Shown: positions 44,343-55,242 of the stretch, one piece after another
How positions within the stretch are numbered: position 1 is the stretch's first letter
Layout of the letters: each line of letters starts with the position of its first letter
Assembly (NCBI GenBank): GCA_020881915.1
Contig: JAJFPB010000004.1
Span: 3,906,001-3,970,000 of the forward strand
DNA from: Paramyrothecium sp. XJ0827
Taxonomy: Eukaryota > Ascomycota > Sordariomycetes > Hypocreales > Stachybotryaceae
Length of the DNA stretch: 64,000 bases
Direction of reading: 5' to 3'
Notes under the pieces: generated by a model
What the model saw: the letters and a program-made list of their open reading frames with translations, nothing else
Databases searched by the model: none
What the model was told of the DNA's origin: nothing
Translations under genes and position numbers: made by a program

Positions 44343-46312
44343 ATGGCGCTCGACCTCTCCCACGCCCTGCCGTGGCTGGGCGTCCTCGTTGGAGGCGCTG
44401 CGTTCTACGTGAGTAAACTCGCCTCTGCTACGGTCCGCTGACCGGGCGCGCGTGCTACATGTACCTTATGATGCAACCACCTACATCGAGTGTGAGATGA
44501 GAGGTGGAAGCGTCTGTACAACGCGAGTAGCGCCCTCACAAGCTGGCCTCAGTGAACTGACACTCTGAATTCCACATAGGCCGTTGCCGTTGTCATCTAC
44601 AGAGTCTACTTCCACCCGCTGGCCAAATACCCCGGGCCTTTCCTCGCCAAGATCACAGACGCTTATCAGCTGTACCACGCATACAAGGGTGATCGCCACC
44701 TTGAGTTCTACCGCATACATCAGAAATACGGTAAGGGTTACCTTCCGGTTGGCTCTCGTCAACGTGGTTGATGAGCGACGCTAATAACGAAATCGGGCAA
44801 AGGCCACGCCGTGCGCTTCGGCCCCAACTCCGTCTCATTCAACTCCAACACGGCCCTCAAGGAGATCTACGGCTTCCGCTCCAACGTCCGCAAGGCCGAG
44901 TTCTACAATGCCTTTGTCCACCCGGCCGCCAACACCCACAACACCCGCGACAAGGATGTCCACGCCCGCAAGCGCCGCGTCCTGTCCCACGCCTTCTCCG
45001 AGAGCGCCATGAAGGAGATGCAGCGCTACATCCTCGGCAACGTGCGTGCCTTCTGCGAGCAGATTGGCATGCAGGACGGCGGAAGCGACGCCAAGGGCTG
45101 GACGAGGCCGCGCAACATGGCCGACTGGTGCAACTACCTCGCCATGGATATCCTCGGTGACCTGAGCTTCGGCAAGGCTTTCCACATGCTCGAGAGCCCG
45201 GACAACCGCTTTGCGCTGGAGCTGGTCGAGGCTGCCACTACCAGACATTTGATTGTAAGTCTGGCCTTCCCAGCAGACCCATGGGCGAGCGCTTCCCTTC
45301 AGGAGCTTCGGACCACTAACATGCACTCTTAGTGCGGAACCATGCCCATCGTCGACAAGCTCAAGATTGACAAGTTCCTCTTCCCCAAGCTCGCCCAGGG
45401 ACGTGCCAAGTACATGGCCTACAGCAAGTCGCAGCTCACCGAGAGGACGAAGCTCGGCGAGGAGACCGACCGACGCGACTTCTTCTACTACCTCCTGAAG
45501 GCACGCGACCCGGAAACTGGCGAGGGCTTCACCACTCCTGAGCTGTGGGGAGAGTCCAATCTACTGTAAGTCAAACTTCTTACCTGCCTCTTGTTCTTGT
45601 CGAAATGATGGTTAACGAGGTCATTAGTATCATTGCTGGATCCGACACGACATCTACCGCCATGGCCGCCACCCTCTTCTACCTTGTCCGCAACAAGCAT
45701 GCTCTGGAACGAGTCACGGCAGACATCCGCGCCAAGTTTAACGATGTCGAGGAGGTCGTCCACGGCCCTACTCTCAACTCATGCACTTACCTCCGCGCCT
45801 GCATCGACGAGGCCATGCGTCTCTCGCCCTCTGTCGGTGGTATTCTGCCTCGCGAGATCCTTGCCGGCGGTATGACTGTCGATGGACACAAGCTTCCCGA
45901 GGGAACGGTGATTGGAACGCCCCATTACACCATCCACCATAACGAGTCCTACTATCCTTCCCCTTACTCCTATGTCCCCGAGCGCTGGCTCGCCGGCGAG
46001 ACAAACCCCTTGACGGGACGGGCCACGAGCGAGGACGATGTGTCCCTGGCCTCAAGTGCCTTCTGCCCATTTAGCGTCGGACCCAGAGGCTGCATCGGCA
46101 AGGGCCTGGCGTACGTCGAGATGATGACCACGTTGGCGCGGACCGTGTACCTTTATGACTTGAGGAAGGCTGTCGGAATCGTCGACCCCGGGGAAGGCCG
46201 GCCCGGACGCGGCTGGGGCAGACACCGCGAGACCGAGTTCCAGCTGGTTGACACATTTACTAGCGCCAAGAATGGCCCCATGATCGAGTTTAGGCTCGCG
46301 GAGAAGGCTTGA
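44343..46312 (+). CDS. Cytochrome P450 monooxygenase (benzoate-hydroxylase-like/CYP group)
   Basis: Five exons (44343-44408, 44580-44730, 44803-45254, 45333-45565, 45628-46312) give 528 residues. A hydrophobic N-terminal anchor ([21 protein letters not shown]) is followed by the proline hinge [13 protein letters not shown]. The I helix carries AGSDTTST (A304-T311), the K helix has E362-A-M-R365 (ExxR), the meander YVPERW, and the haem loop [14 protein letters not shown] with Cys456 as the haem thiolate ligand. All essential P450 features are present, so it should be an active ER-bound monooxygenase needing a P450 reductase. Overall style resembles the benzoate 4-hydroxylase/isotrichodermin-hydroxylase-like groups of moulds. 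The substrate is unknown; no secondary-metabolite backbone gene is nearby. Confidence 0.94.
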
Positions 46313-47265
46313 GGGGTGGGGGGAAAGAGTTTATGAATCCACCTGTGACGCGAGGAGTTTTGGACATTTGATATTCTGTAATTAGTACGAAAGCAGCAGG
46401 CCCAGATACCGGTTATGCATGTCCATATCAAGAAGCCGATGACTTCCATGACAAGAGGACGAGGTGAATGCGCGCCGCCTGTAGCCGCCTGGCCACGGAC
46501 CGAACCGGGCCGGATCCAGTGTTATGCTATTGGCGCTCCAGTCATTGGCGACTTGGCCGAAGGGCCCAGGACCTCTTTTTCAACGTAGTGCGTAAACGGA
46601 AAGCGGCAATGTAACTTAAAAATCCTCATCAAGCAAGTTTGTGGGGTTAAGTCTGGGGTTTCGATAGTCGATGCGGGGGTGGCCAGTTCGCGGCAGATGT
46701 GAGACTAGGCACTATGCGCTCGCACCTTATTCGTGCTTGACGTTGGTGTGCTTGCTGTCGTGCCCTCGGGTCGATCCTGGGCCACGATATAAAACATGGT
46801 GAAGAAAGAAATTTATTCTTCGTGGTTTGAACTCACCCTATCGGTCCTCTGTTATCATGCAGAGAAACAATACCTTGCCACAGGAACTGCGCAGTATGTA
46901 TGGGCTTTGGCAAACACCACATGCCTCGGTTTGAACTGAATGTTCTCGTGTAAGTGGAGATGCCTCAGACCAGGTAGATCGGCATAGCTGCGTAGCATTC
47001 GTGCCTTGTTCGCCCGGGCACTTGCCGATCACAAATGCTCGTGCAGGCGACCGGCCGGATGACGACGATGAGGGCACGAAGTAGGCCTGGTGGGTGGGAT
47101 TTTTCATTTCCCCACGGGCATGCTGTCGTCCATGTGATTTGCGAATGGGCGCAAGTCGGGGAAGGCGGAAGACACGAGGAGAAGCTATAAAGAGCGATTG
47201 ATCCCGAGACTCGACGGTCAATGGCTCGACACTCCAGCGAGCATCTACCCAATTCGTTCTTGAAA
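46313..47265. other. Intergenic, promoter region of the GH5 gene
   Basis: No gene seen. A TATA-like box lies at 47186-47191. An in-frame ATG at 47221 would add 15 residues to the GH5 protein before its signal peptide. Confidence 0.55.
47186..47191 (+). promoter_or_regulatory. Candidate TATA box of the GH5 gene
   Basis: TATAAA in the context CTATAAAGAG, 75-80 bp before the ATG at 47266 and only 30-35 bp before the ATG at 47221. This places the transcription start close to 47221 and favours translation from 47266. Confidence 0.45.
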
Positions 47266-48649
47266 ATGGTCCAATTCAACGCTGTCGCGGCCGTAGTCGC
47301 CTGCATCCTCGGCGTCGCAGACGCAGCGACACTGCCAATCAAGCGCCAGGCTGGGTTCCCCAACCTGCCCTTCACCAGCGAAGGACCCAATGTCTTGGAC
47401 GCCTCCGGCAACATTGTCAAGTTTGCCGGTACGAACTGGCCTGGCCATGGCGAGGTCATGATCCCCGAAGGTCTCCAATATCAGTCTATCGAGACCATTG
47501 TGTCCGACATCAAGAGCCTGGGCATGAACGTCGTTCGTTTGACCTATGCCATTGAGATGATTGACCAGATCTACGCAAACGACGGCGAGGACGTTGACCT
47601 CCAGACTGCTTTCATCGGAGGCCTGGGCCAGGAGAACGGAACCGTCATCCTGGCCAACGTGCTGTCCAACAACCCTCAGTTCACTGCCTCCACCAAGCGT
47701 CTTGAGGTAAGTTCAATAGGCCCTTTGCTTGTTGTCTCTTCTGACCGCTGTGGAAAACAGGTGTATGATGCAGTTGTTGCGGAGCTGGCTCGAAATGAGA
47801 TCTACATCAACCTCGACAACCACATGTCCAAGGGCGCATGGTGCTGCTCTGCGACTGATGGAAACACCTGGTGGGGCGACACTTACTTCAACGCGGACAA
47901 CTGGGTGCGAGGGCTGGGCTATATGGCCAATCATGTAAGAGTCTCTCGGATGGGATGGCGTTCGAGTCGTGAAACTGATTGAAACCAAACAGGGCAAGGC
48001 GTGGAGCAACCTGGCATCGATGTCCCTCCGCAATGAGCTTCGACAGCCTACCAACAACGCCGCAGTCTTGGAGACGTACAACTGGGAGACCTGGTACTCG
48101 TACATCCAGAAGGGTGCCGATGCCGTGCACGCCGCTAACCCTGACGTCCTCGTTGTCCTGTCCGGCCTGAACTACGACACGACGATGCAGCCCGTCGTCC
48201 GCGGCACGGCCCTGGCGCCCAGCAACTCGACCTTTAACCGCGCCGACTTTGCCGGCTACGAGAATAAGCTGGTCATCGAGCTGCACAACTACAACCGGGG
48301 CGCGGCGTCGTGCGCGGACCTCTCGGGCTCCATCTACAACGGCGGCGCGCAGGCCATGAACCCGGACGAGCCGTCGACGGTCAACGTCTTCCCCGTGTGG
48401 CTGACCGAGTTCGGCTTCCCGCAGGACGGCGAGGCCTACAAGACGGTGTACCCGACGTGCCTGGCCGAGTGGCTGCCGGACAACACGGCCGGCTGGATGA
48501 ACTGGGTCGTGGTGGGCAGCTACTACGTCCGCTCGGGCGTGCAGGACTTCGACGAGCTGTGGGGGCTCTACAACCACGACTGGTCGAGCTGGAGGGACGC
48601 TGCGTACGTGGAGGAGCAGCTGAAGCCCATGGTGGCCGCCACACTGTAA
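47266..48649 (+). CDS. Secreted glycoside hydrolase family 5 enzyme
   Basis: Three exons (47266-47706, 47761-47934, 47993-48649) give 423 residues. I chose ATG 47266 because it begins directly with a signal peptide (MVQFNAVAAVVACILGVADA) followed by a Lys-Arg site (IKRQ), a likely Kex2 processing point; an upstream ATG at 47221 would put 15 polar residues before it. The GH5 fold shows KFAGTNWPGHGEVM, GMNVVRLTYAIEMID, INLDNHMSKGAWCC and the catalytic pair: acid/base Glu220 in SLRNELR and nucleophile Glu344 in VWLTEFGF, both present. No carbohydrate-binding module is attached. GH5 enzymes cleave beta-linked glucans, mannans and related chains; the exact substrate cannot be read from this sequence. 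It is probably secreted for plant- or fungal-wall degradation. Confidence 0.93.
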
Positions 48650-49852
48650 CAGGTTTGTACTATGCTTGATTAGTTTCTGATGTAGAAATTGAAGTTTACG
48701 AACTTTGAGGAGTCAACAGTTCGAGTTTTTGGCCCGGGCGCACGTGAACTGTAGTGACCAATACTCCCTCCCGCCTGCACGTTCAATTTACCTATTTCAC
48801 GCCGCTGTACCCAACCATCTTCCACACAATCGAACACAAGGCGCGAGGAGATGAGATTGGTGTCATGGCCTTCCCTTCCTATATTTCATCGGCTCCCATT
48901 CTCTTCTTTCCCATTTCTTGCCCTCATAGCTGCGACGTTCATGGCTATCCGCTCAGTCACCGGCCTTAATGACTCTTACGCTCTCAGTCATGTTCACCAA
49001 TTGACCTACCTCATTGGTCTTCCCCCTTTGACCTCGAGATTGTATCCATGTAATTATTGTGGCTTCCGAAGCGGCAGCAGTCAGGCATGCAATGAGGTCC
49101 TAGATACAACCCGAGGGGTTCTTGGCAGCTGGGCTGTTTCCCGATCAACAACTCGACTAATTCCCAGGATAGTTACTCGCACGGGCCGGACTTACAGACG
49201 AATGCAAAATTGAAGCACTGAGTGTCTTGATTGCTTTCGTGATCTGACAGGGGAAACAGTATCGTGTATGAGTTGGTGGGGGGTTCCATCACCGCCGTCA
49301 ATAAAGAGGCACTTGCAGGCGACAACCTAAGATTTACAACCAATTCTTCATTCTTCTTTCTGGTGCAAACCACCTTATGCGCACGGGTAATAGCTATGGA
49401 ATTTTGTCTTCCCACTGTTCGTCGAAACGAAAGATGAAGCAGGTCACTCACACGATCTTGATACTCCAGATACATGGTGGTGTTTGCCTTGATGCAGGTA
49501 CAGGTACGGAGTACCGGTACTAGACCTCGTCCCCACCTGGAGCCAGTGCCTTGCCGTACTGGAAAGGTGAGCGCAGGTACGGCAGGGTACTTACGTTAGG
49601 TACCGCCTACACCCAATCATGATTGGCAAGGCTGGGGCCCAATATCTCTGTCGCGCTTCAACTTCTTGCCTGTACAACGACGCTCCACGACCACCCCTCT
49701 CCGTTGCTACTTGCCTTGCTCTCCAGCCTCAAACCTCAATTGCTTCCGAGAAGCACCTCCCTATTTTCGAAATGGTATAGCACACCACTTCGGGAGTTGA
49801 GCGTTGGGGAAGTCTTCAACCATACTGTGCAAAAGCACAAGCTCGAGCCAAC
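48650..49852. other. Intergenic, no gene seen
   Basis: 1.2 kb with only short frames. The segment 49497-49610 is crowded with GTAC-containing palindromes close to the start of the nucleoporin-like gene. Confidence 0.55.
49497..49610. repeat. Cluster of GGTAC/GTACC palindromic elements
   Basis: At least six GTAC or GGTACC-type units, including the inverted repeat GGTACGGAGTACC at 49503-49515, AGTACCGGTACT-like halves just after it, and GGTACC near 49600. They lie 250-350 bp upstream of the ATG at 49853. Confidence 0.7.
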
Positions 49853-51786
49853 ATGACGCTCTGTAGATTCTTTCAGCAAGGCTACTGCAAGTTTGGAGGT
49901 AAGTGAAGTGCCGTCGTATCGCACCACTCCACGTCGCCTCTAGACCTCACATGTGCGCTCGCTTGCTAACGAAGGTTTTTATTAGCCAATTGTCGATTCG
50001 AGCATCCTACTGCAAACACCCGAAATCAGCCCTCCCGGCCTTTTGGCGGAGGCGGAGCTGGGGGTCAACAAAGTGGCTTTGGTATGAAAGATTGCAGACT
50101 CGCGACACGGAACATGCGCTCACATATGTAGATAAATACAACATCTCTCTCGAAACCATCGAGAAAGACCTCACAAGCGACCGGCCGCTATGGATCCTCT
50201 CCGCATATGCGCCCGGCAAGGGAGCGCCCGACCAGCTCTTCGGGGGCTATCCCCGCGAGCAGAGTTTCGAAGAGCTCAGGCTACACTATTTGGCAGGCAA
50301 GGCTGCCGGCAATGAGCAGCAAGCTGTATGTGCGCTTGGGACAGCAAGACATCGGGACTATCGCTGACAATGCTAGCTTAACGATGCCCAACAACTCTAC
50401 CAGAATGCCGAGGAGCAGATGAAGAACGCCCTGGTGAACCTGAAACAAGCTGCCGACTATGTGGTGGAAGGCGAGAACCGACACCCGAACCGCCTAGACA
50501 TCTGCCAGCAGGGCACGCAAGGAGCTCCTTTCGGCGAGTTTGCAGTAGGGAAGAGGTCGCTTCCCGGGGCGCCGGCTTCTGCCAACCCATTTGGGGCTGC
50601 GCAGTCGTCCTCACCCTTCGGACAAGGGCAAGCAACAGCCCAGGCAAGCCCGTTTGGACAACCTTCGGCACCGGCTTCGCAGCCGAACCCGTTCGGCAGT
50701 GCTCCTCGCTTTGGCCAGCCGGCACAACTTGGACCTGGTGCCCAACCATCGCCGTTTGGCGCCCAGGCCCAGGCGCAGCCATCGCCGTTTGGTGCTCAGG
50801 CCCAGCCTGCACAAACGACGGCTACTTTTGGCTCTGCATCAAGTCTGGGGCCAAAACCGAGCCCCTTTCAACAGCAAGCGCCCGGACAAGCGGCACAGAT
50901 GGGCTCGCAAGGGGTTGGCTTTGGTCAAACAAGCCAACTCAATCAGCGGCCTAATCCATTTGCTTCCCAAGCGGATGCGGGTGCCAGTCCCTTCGGTGCA
51001 AACCAGGCCAACACGAGTGCAAGCCCTTTCGGCGCCAAGCCGAATCCTTTCGCTTCAGATAACAGCAATAACGTGGCCAACGCGAATCCGTTTGGCGCTC
51101 CTAACAATAATAACAATGCTGGCGGCTTTCCAGCAGCAGCAGCGAGTAACGCACCTCAGCCTAGTCCGTTCGCGACTATGGGTCAGAATCAAGGTCCAGG
51201 AGCGCCAAATCCCTTTGGTCAGCCGAGTCAACCCCCTGCTCAGAATGCCAGTAATCCATTTGCGCAACCAGCGGCACAGCAACAGCAAACTCAAGGCCAG
51301 CAGCAGGGAATGGGCGGCTTCCCCAGCCAACCTGCAATGGGAAGTTCCTTCGAACAAAGCAAGCCTAATCCATTTGGGCAACCCTCGAATGCGTTCGCTG
51401 CACCTGCTCCAGCGGGACCCGCTTCTCAAACCATGCAAGGCGGTCCTGCTGCAAACAATCCTTATCCACCGGGAAGTTCGAGAGAACATCCTCCTTTGAA
51501 CAGTTATACTACAAGATCAATGGACGGACGACTTGCCACTTTTAAAGGAAAACCTGTCGAGTATCGTGATGGCAAGGCTGGCATAAAGGCCTTCAACGGT
51601 AGCTGGACACGCATATGGTTCCCAGACGGACCACCAGCCTGCTACAAAGACACACAGCTGCCCTTGGACAAGTACGACGAGCGCACGAAAGCACAGTGGG
51701 CAGCGTTTGCACAGCAGGGCAGTTTCGCAGATGGACTTATGCCAGAATTACCACCACCCCGAGAGGTTACCTCGTGGGATTTCTAG
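49853..51786 (+). CDS. CCCH zinc-finger, FG-repeat nucleoporin-like protein (Nup42-like)
   Basis: Four exons (49853-49898, 49986-50081, 50132-50325, 50377-51786) give 581 residues. A single CCCH finger is at the very N-terminus: C4-x7-C12-x5-C18-x3-H22 (TLCRFFQQGYCKFGANCRFEH), split by the first intron. After a conserved helical segment (DKYNISLETIEKDLTSDRPLWILSAYAPG, then LNDAQQLYQNAEEQMKNAL) comes a 300-residue low-complexity region with many NPFG, SPFG and FGA repeats. The C-terminal 100 residues (TRSMDGRLATFKGKPVEY and FNGSWTRIWFPDGPP) are a second conserved block. Human NLP1 and yeast Nup42/Rip1 combine FG repeats with Gle1 binding at the cytoplasmic face of the pore in mRNA export. Assignment to this group is by architecture and moderately sure. 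Confidence 0.85.
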
Positions 51787-52122
51787 GGAGAGGATATGAG
51801 TGGAAAAGCAAAAACGGGCTACGCTGAAGCGTGTACTATAGAGCATTTCATGGCGTTCAACGGTACGGACTTTTTGGCAACTCCATGTAGGATTGGTCTG
51901 GGGAATTTACAGTGAGCAGAGCGTGACTGAAGCTCATTCTGACGGGGTTTGACGAGTAAAGCACTGGCTGCTGGACATTGGCACAGGATAAAATCATGAC
52001 CACCGTATTCATCACACATCGGGATGCTAACGTTGGTTCGTACCCTTGTCTATTGATTTATCTACCAGAAGGGGCTGCCCTTCGAGGCAGGGGTATCGCT
52101 CCTGATCATCATGTCCAGTTGC
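51787..52122. other. Convergent 3' intergenic region
   Basis: Lies between the nucleoporin-like and uS10 stops; no gene seen. Confidence 0.6.
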
Positions 52123-52687
52123 TTAAGCAGCAATGGTGACCTCAACCTCGACACCAGCGTCGATGTTGACAATGATCTGCTTGACGACCTCGGTGGGGGC
52201 GTTGAGGCTGTAGGCGAGAAGAATTAGCATATACGCACGACTAAGCGATCATCCGCCAGACATATCCCATTCTCCCAAAGGGAAGTAGGTCATCCCGGCA
52301 GCAAGGGAGGGCGCCAACGTACTCAATCAGGCGCTTGTGGATGCGCATCTCGAAGCAGTCCCAGGTCTTGGAACCCTCACCGCAAGGGGTCTTGCGGGTG
52401 GTGACCTTGAGGGTCTTGGTGGGCAGGCGGACGGGGCCCTTGACGCGGAGGTCCTTGTTCTTGCCGCGCTCGATGATCTCGGAGCAGACCTTCTCGAGGA
52501 CCTGGACCTTGCGGGAGGAGAGGGTGATACGGATCTTGTGGCTCTTCTGCAAGACGGGAAAATCCAAGGTTAGTTAAATTTCGACATTTTTTTTCCTTCT
52601 CGTTGCGACGGGTTATCCCAAGTCGCTCGGGGGGTCACGTACGGGAGCCTCGCCGTGGTCCTTCTCGGGCTTCTGGTAGGAAGACAT
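52123..52687 (-). CDS. 40S ribosomal protein uS10 (RPS20)
   Basis: Three exons (52687-52643, 52546-52323, 52207-52123) give 117 residues. After [15 protein letters not shown] the protein continues [54 protein letters not shown] and [22 protein letters not shown], ending [15 protein letters not shown], a complete uS10. It sits in the 40S head and helps bind mRNA at the entry side. Lys6 and Lys9 in the flexible N-terminus match the position of the lysines that the ligase Hel2/ZNF598 ubiquitinates on collided ribosomes in yeast and human. The two-intron structure, with one intron after codon 15, is typical of highly expressed fungal ribosomal-protein genes. Divergent from the CUE-domain gene, with an ATTGG (CCAAT) element at 52922-52926 between them. 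Confidence 0.97.
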
Positions 52688-53214
52688 CTTGGATAGATTT
52701 TTTTTTGGGTTCCTTCACGACTCGAACGTGTAGATAGACGTTTCGGCAAAGTGATGAAGGCAGCGGTTGATTAAGGTGGTGAAAGGGTGGAAACGTGGGA
52801 CAATTTGATCGCGAACTTTTTTGGTGGGGGTTGGAAAATGCGCAGCTAGGGCTGGCCGAGGCGAGGGAGCCACTAGACTGCAAGCGGTTAGAGCAATACT
52901 GTGCAGCCAGGCTTGTTTCTGATTGGGCCGATGTAACTCCATTTTGGATGCTGGTGAGGACAAGTACCTCCCCCGCCGTGATCCGCGGCACGAGGTACAC
53001 GGGTCCCGCTGTCCCTCCAGTCAGTCCGCCTTAGATGAATCATCCGGCGATGAGCAACAAAGAAACGAGAGTAAGAGCTGGGCGTAAGATGCCTTGATAT
53101 TCGAACGGAATTTCACTAAACTTTGGGCTTTTCATTTTTTTTTCTTCAAACATTCTTTCTCGCTCATGCTTCCTTCGCCGTGAACCCCCCCCGGTTAGCT
53201 AGGCAATCTCATTC
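52688..53214. promoter_or_regulatory. Shared divergent promoter region of uS10 and the CUE-domain gene
   Basis: 527 bp between divergent starts. It carries ATTGG (CCAAT read on the uS10 strand) at 52922-52926 and pyrimidine/T-rich stretches next to both start codons (about 52698-52706 and 53137-53146). No coding sequence visible. Confidence 0.6.
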
Positions 53215-55240
53215 ATGGCCAGTCTACCACCGTTCGCACCCTTCCCGAAGCAGGCCTGGAGGCAGCAACTGAGCGCCCGGGAATGGGATGCCCTGGCCGA
53301 TGCCTGGCTCGCGCTGTCGACGGCCTGGCTGAGCCTCACGGACGCCGAATTCTCGAAGAGGTCGAGGCAGGACGAATCCATCGCCGGCTTCGTCGCGAGC
53401 TTTACGGAGGATGCTGCGGCGTCCAGTGCGCCGAACCCAGCGGCGCACTCGGCGGCCCTGCTGAAGGCCGTCTACCAGCTCGCGGCCCGGCTGCTTAAGC
53501 TGTCGCCGCCACCAGAACTCTTGGGGTTTGACTTCTTGGCCAACTTTGCCAAGGCGTTCGCAAAGAAGCATGCGGCGCCCGCGATGGCCTCGTTATTCGA
53601 GAACCACGCCTCGGCCGCTGAAGCGTCCCTGACGTCCGTCAAGAAGCTCCTCATCCCCCACCTGGACGCCGGCATCAGGGGCGACCTGAAGCTCGTCGAG
53701 TCGCATCTCATCCGCCTCAATCACATCCTCCACGCCTCCCCCCACGCCTGCACGCTCTTCCTCGCCGGGTCCGACTTCTTCGACGGGCTCGTCGTGTGCT
53801 TCCGCGTTATGAACCCGCCCCTGCGCAAGGCCATTGTCACGACCACGTACCTGGGCCTGGTCGGCCTGACGGCCGCCGAACCCCCCAAGTGGGCCATGCT
53901 GAGCGACCAGCTCTACAGCATGAAGGCGGCGGCGGACGCGCACAAGCAGGGACCTACCAACGCGAACGACTCGCTGGTGCCGGAGCTCATCACGTCGACA
54001 CCAATTCTGAAGCTGCTGCTTCGTAGGGCCGAGGTCTCAGGGGCAGCCTCTGAGAACCTCAAGAAGCGCATCAACGCACTGGAAGTGTACAGGAAGGGCC
54101 CGCTGGTCCGTCCGAAGCGGTTAATCAAGAGGAAGTTGGGCAAAGGAAAGGACAGGGAAACTCAGGAAGATGCTCACGCAGAAATGCATGTCCATCGGAT
54201 GAGCCAGATTGCTCTTGTCCAAGACCTCTTCCCAGATCTAGGTGCTGGCTTCGTCTCAAGATGCCTGGATGAGTACGGTGACGATACGGAGCAGGTTGTT
54301 GCCAACCTACTGGGTGAGACGCTGCCGAGCCATCTCGCTACTGCAGACCGCTCGGAGCCATTGTTCGTAACAGTGCCCTTTCATGGCAACGAGTATTGTG
54401 AAGTACATACTGACAAACTACAGATCTACACAATCTTTACCTCCACATTCCGATTTGGCGCCACGCCCTACGCCTCCGTTACCCCCTACAAGACACAACC
54501 GGTTTGATGACGATGAATTTGACCGCTTGGCGGTCGACACCTCCAAACTTTCATTCGGAAAGAAGCCAGGCAAGACTGCCGATGAGTTGCTCAAGGACAG
54601 ATCAGAAGCGCCGAACAAGGCCGCCATCCTGTCGGCCCTGGCTGCCTTTGACTCTGATGACGACGAACGCGACGACACCTACGATGCAGCCGACGTGGGA
54701 GGCACTGTGGATGCCTCGAACCAGGAGGCAGACGGTGTGAGCGACCAGACCGAGGAGGTGCTATTTCGCGCATGGCAAATGGACGCCAAGATCTTCGATA
54801 GAGACGCCGCTACGAGACGCGGCCAAGCGAGAGACACCCTGCGCAAGGAGACGGGCATGGCGGACGAGGCCCTTGAGGGTTGGGCTGTCATGCTCACCAG
54901 GAACCCTCAGCAGCAGAGGAAACTGCAAGCCAAGTACGCATTCAGCGGCCAACAGGAGCAGGTCGAGCGGACCGCTTGGAGGGCCAGCGCGCTCGGGTCC
55001 GGAGCCGAGGACAGCGACCGGGACGGGAACAATGCTCGCGGCGGAAGAGGCGGACGGGGCCGTGGCAGGGGCGGGGGCGGTCGCGGGCGAGGTAGGGGCG
55101 GAAGCGTCGCAGGGCCGACGGGCGACCAGGGGACGGAGTCCGCGCGGCGGCACAAAGAGGCGAACAAGGGCTCGCGCGCAAACCATAATAGGCGAGACGC
55201 CCGTGCAAAGAAGCTGGCTAGGGGTGGATTCGCTGGTTAA
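53215..55240 (+). CDS. CUE-domain protein of the ASCC2/Cue3 (Rqt3) family
   Basis: Exons 53215-54362 and 54424-55240, joined across a 61-bp intron with a GTTCGT donor, give 654 residues. Residues 1-310 are a helical ASCC2-type domain (FPKQAWRQQLSAREWDALADAWLAL, FLANFAKAFAKKHAAPAM, ASPHACTLFLAGSDFFDGL). The CUE ubiquitin-binding domain lies at about 329-371 (MSQIALVQDLFPDLGAGFVSRCL, EQVVANLLGETLP). The C-terminal half is acidic and then basic, with FDRLAVDTSKLSFGKK, a segment shared with fungal relatives, and an RGG-rich stretch at about 587-612. Yeast Cue3/Rqt3 and human ASCC2 belong to the complex (RQT/ASC-1) that splits stalled ribosomes marked with ubiquitin on uS10. The neighbour in head-to-head orientation is uS10 itself. 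Tail-to-tail with the next gene, stops 2 bp apart. Confidence 0.9.
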
Positions 55241-55242
55241 CC

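Noticed and set aside
47888..48577. A 229-codon minus-strand frame opposite GH5
   Set aside because: Antisense shadow of the catalytic exon; Val/Arg/Gly-biased composition and no domain.
44343..48649. Secondary-metabolite gene cluster around the P450
   Set aside because: No polyketide synthase, peptide synthetase, terpene cyclase, transporter or cluster regulator is in the neighbourhood.
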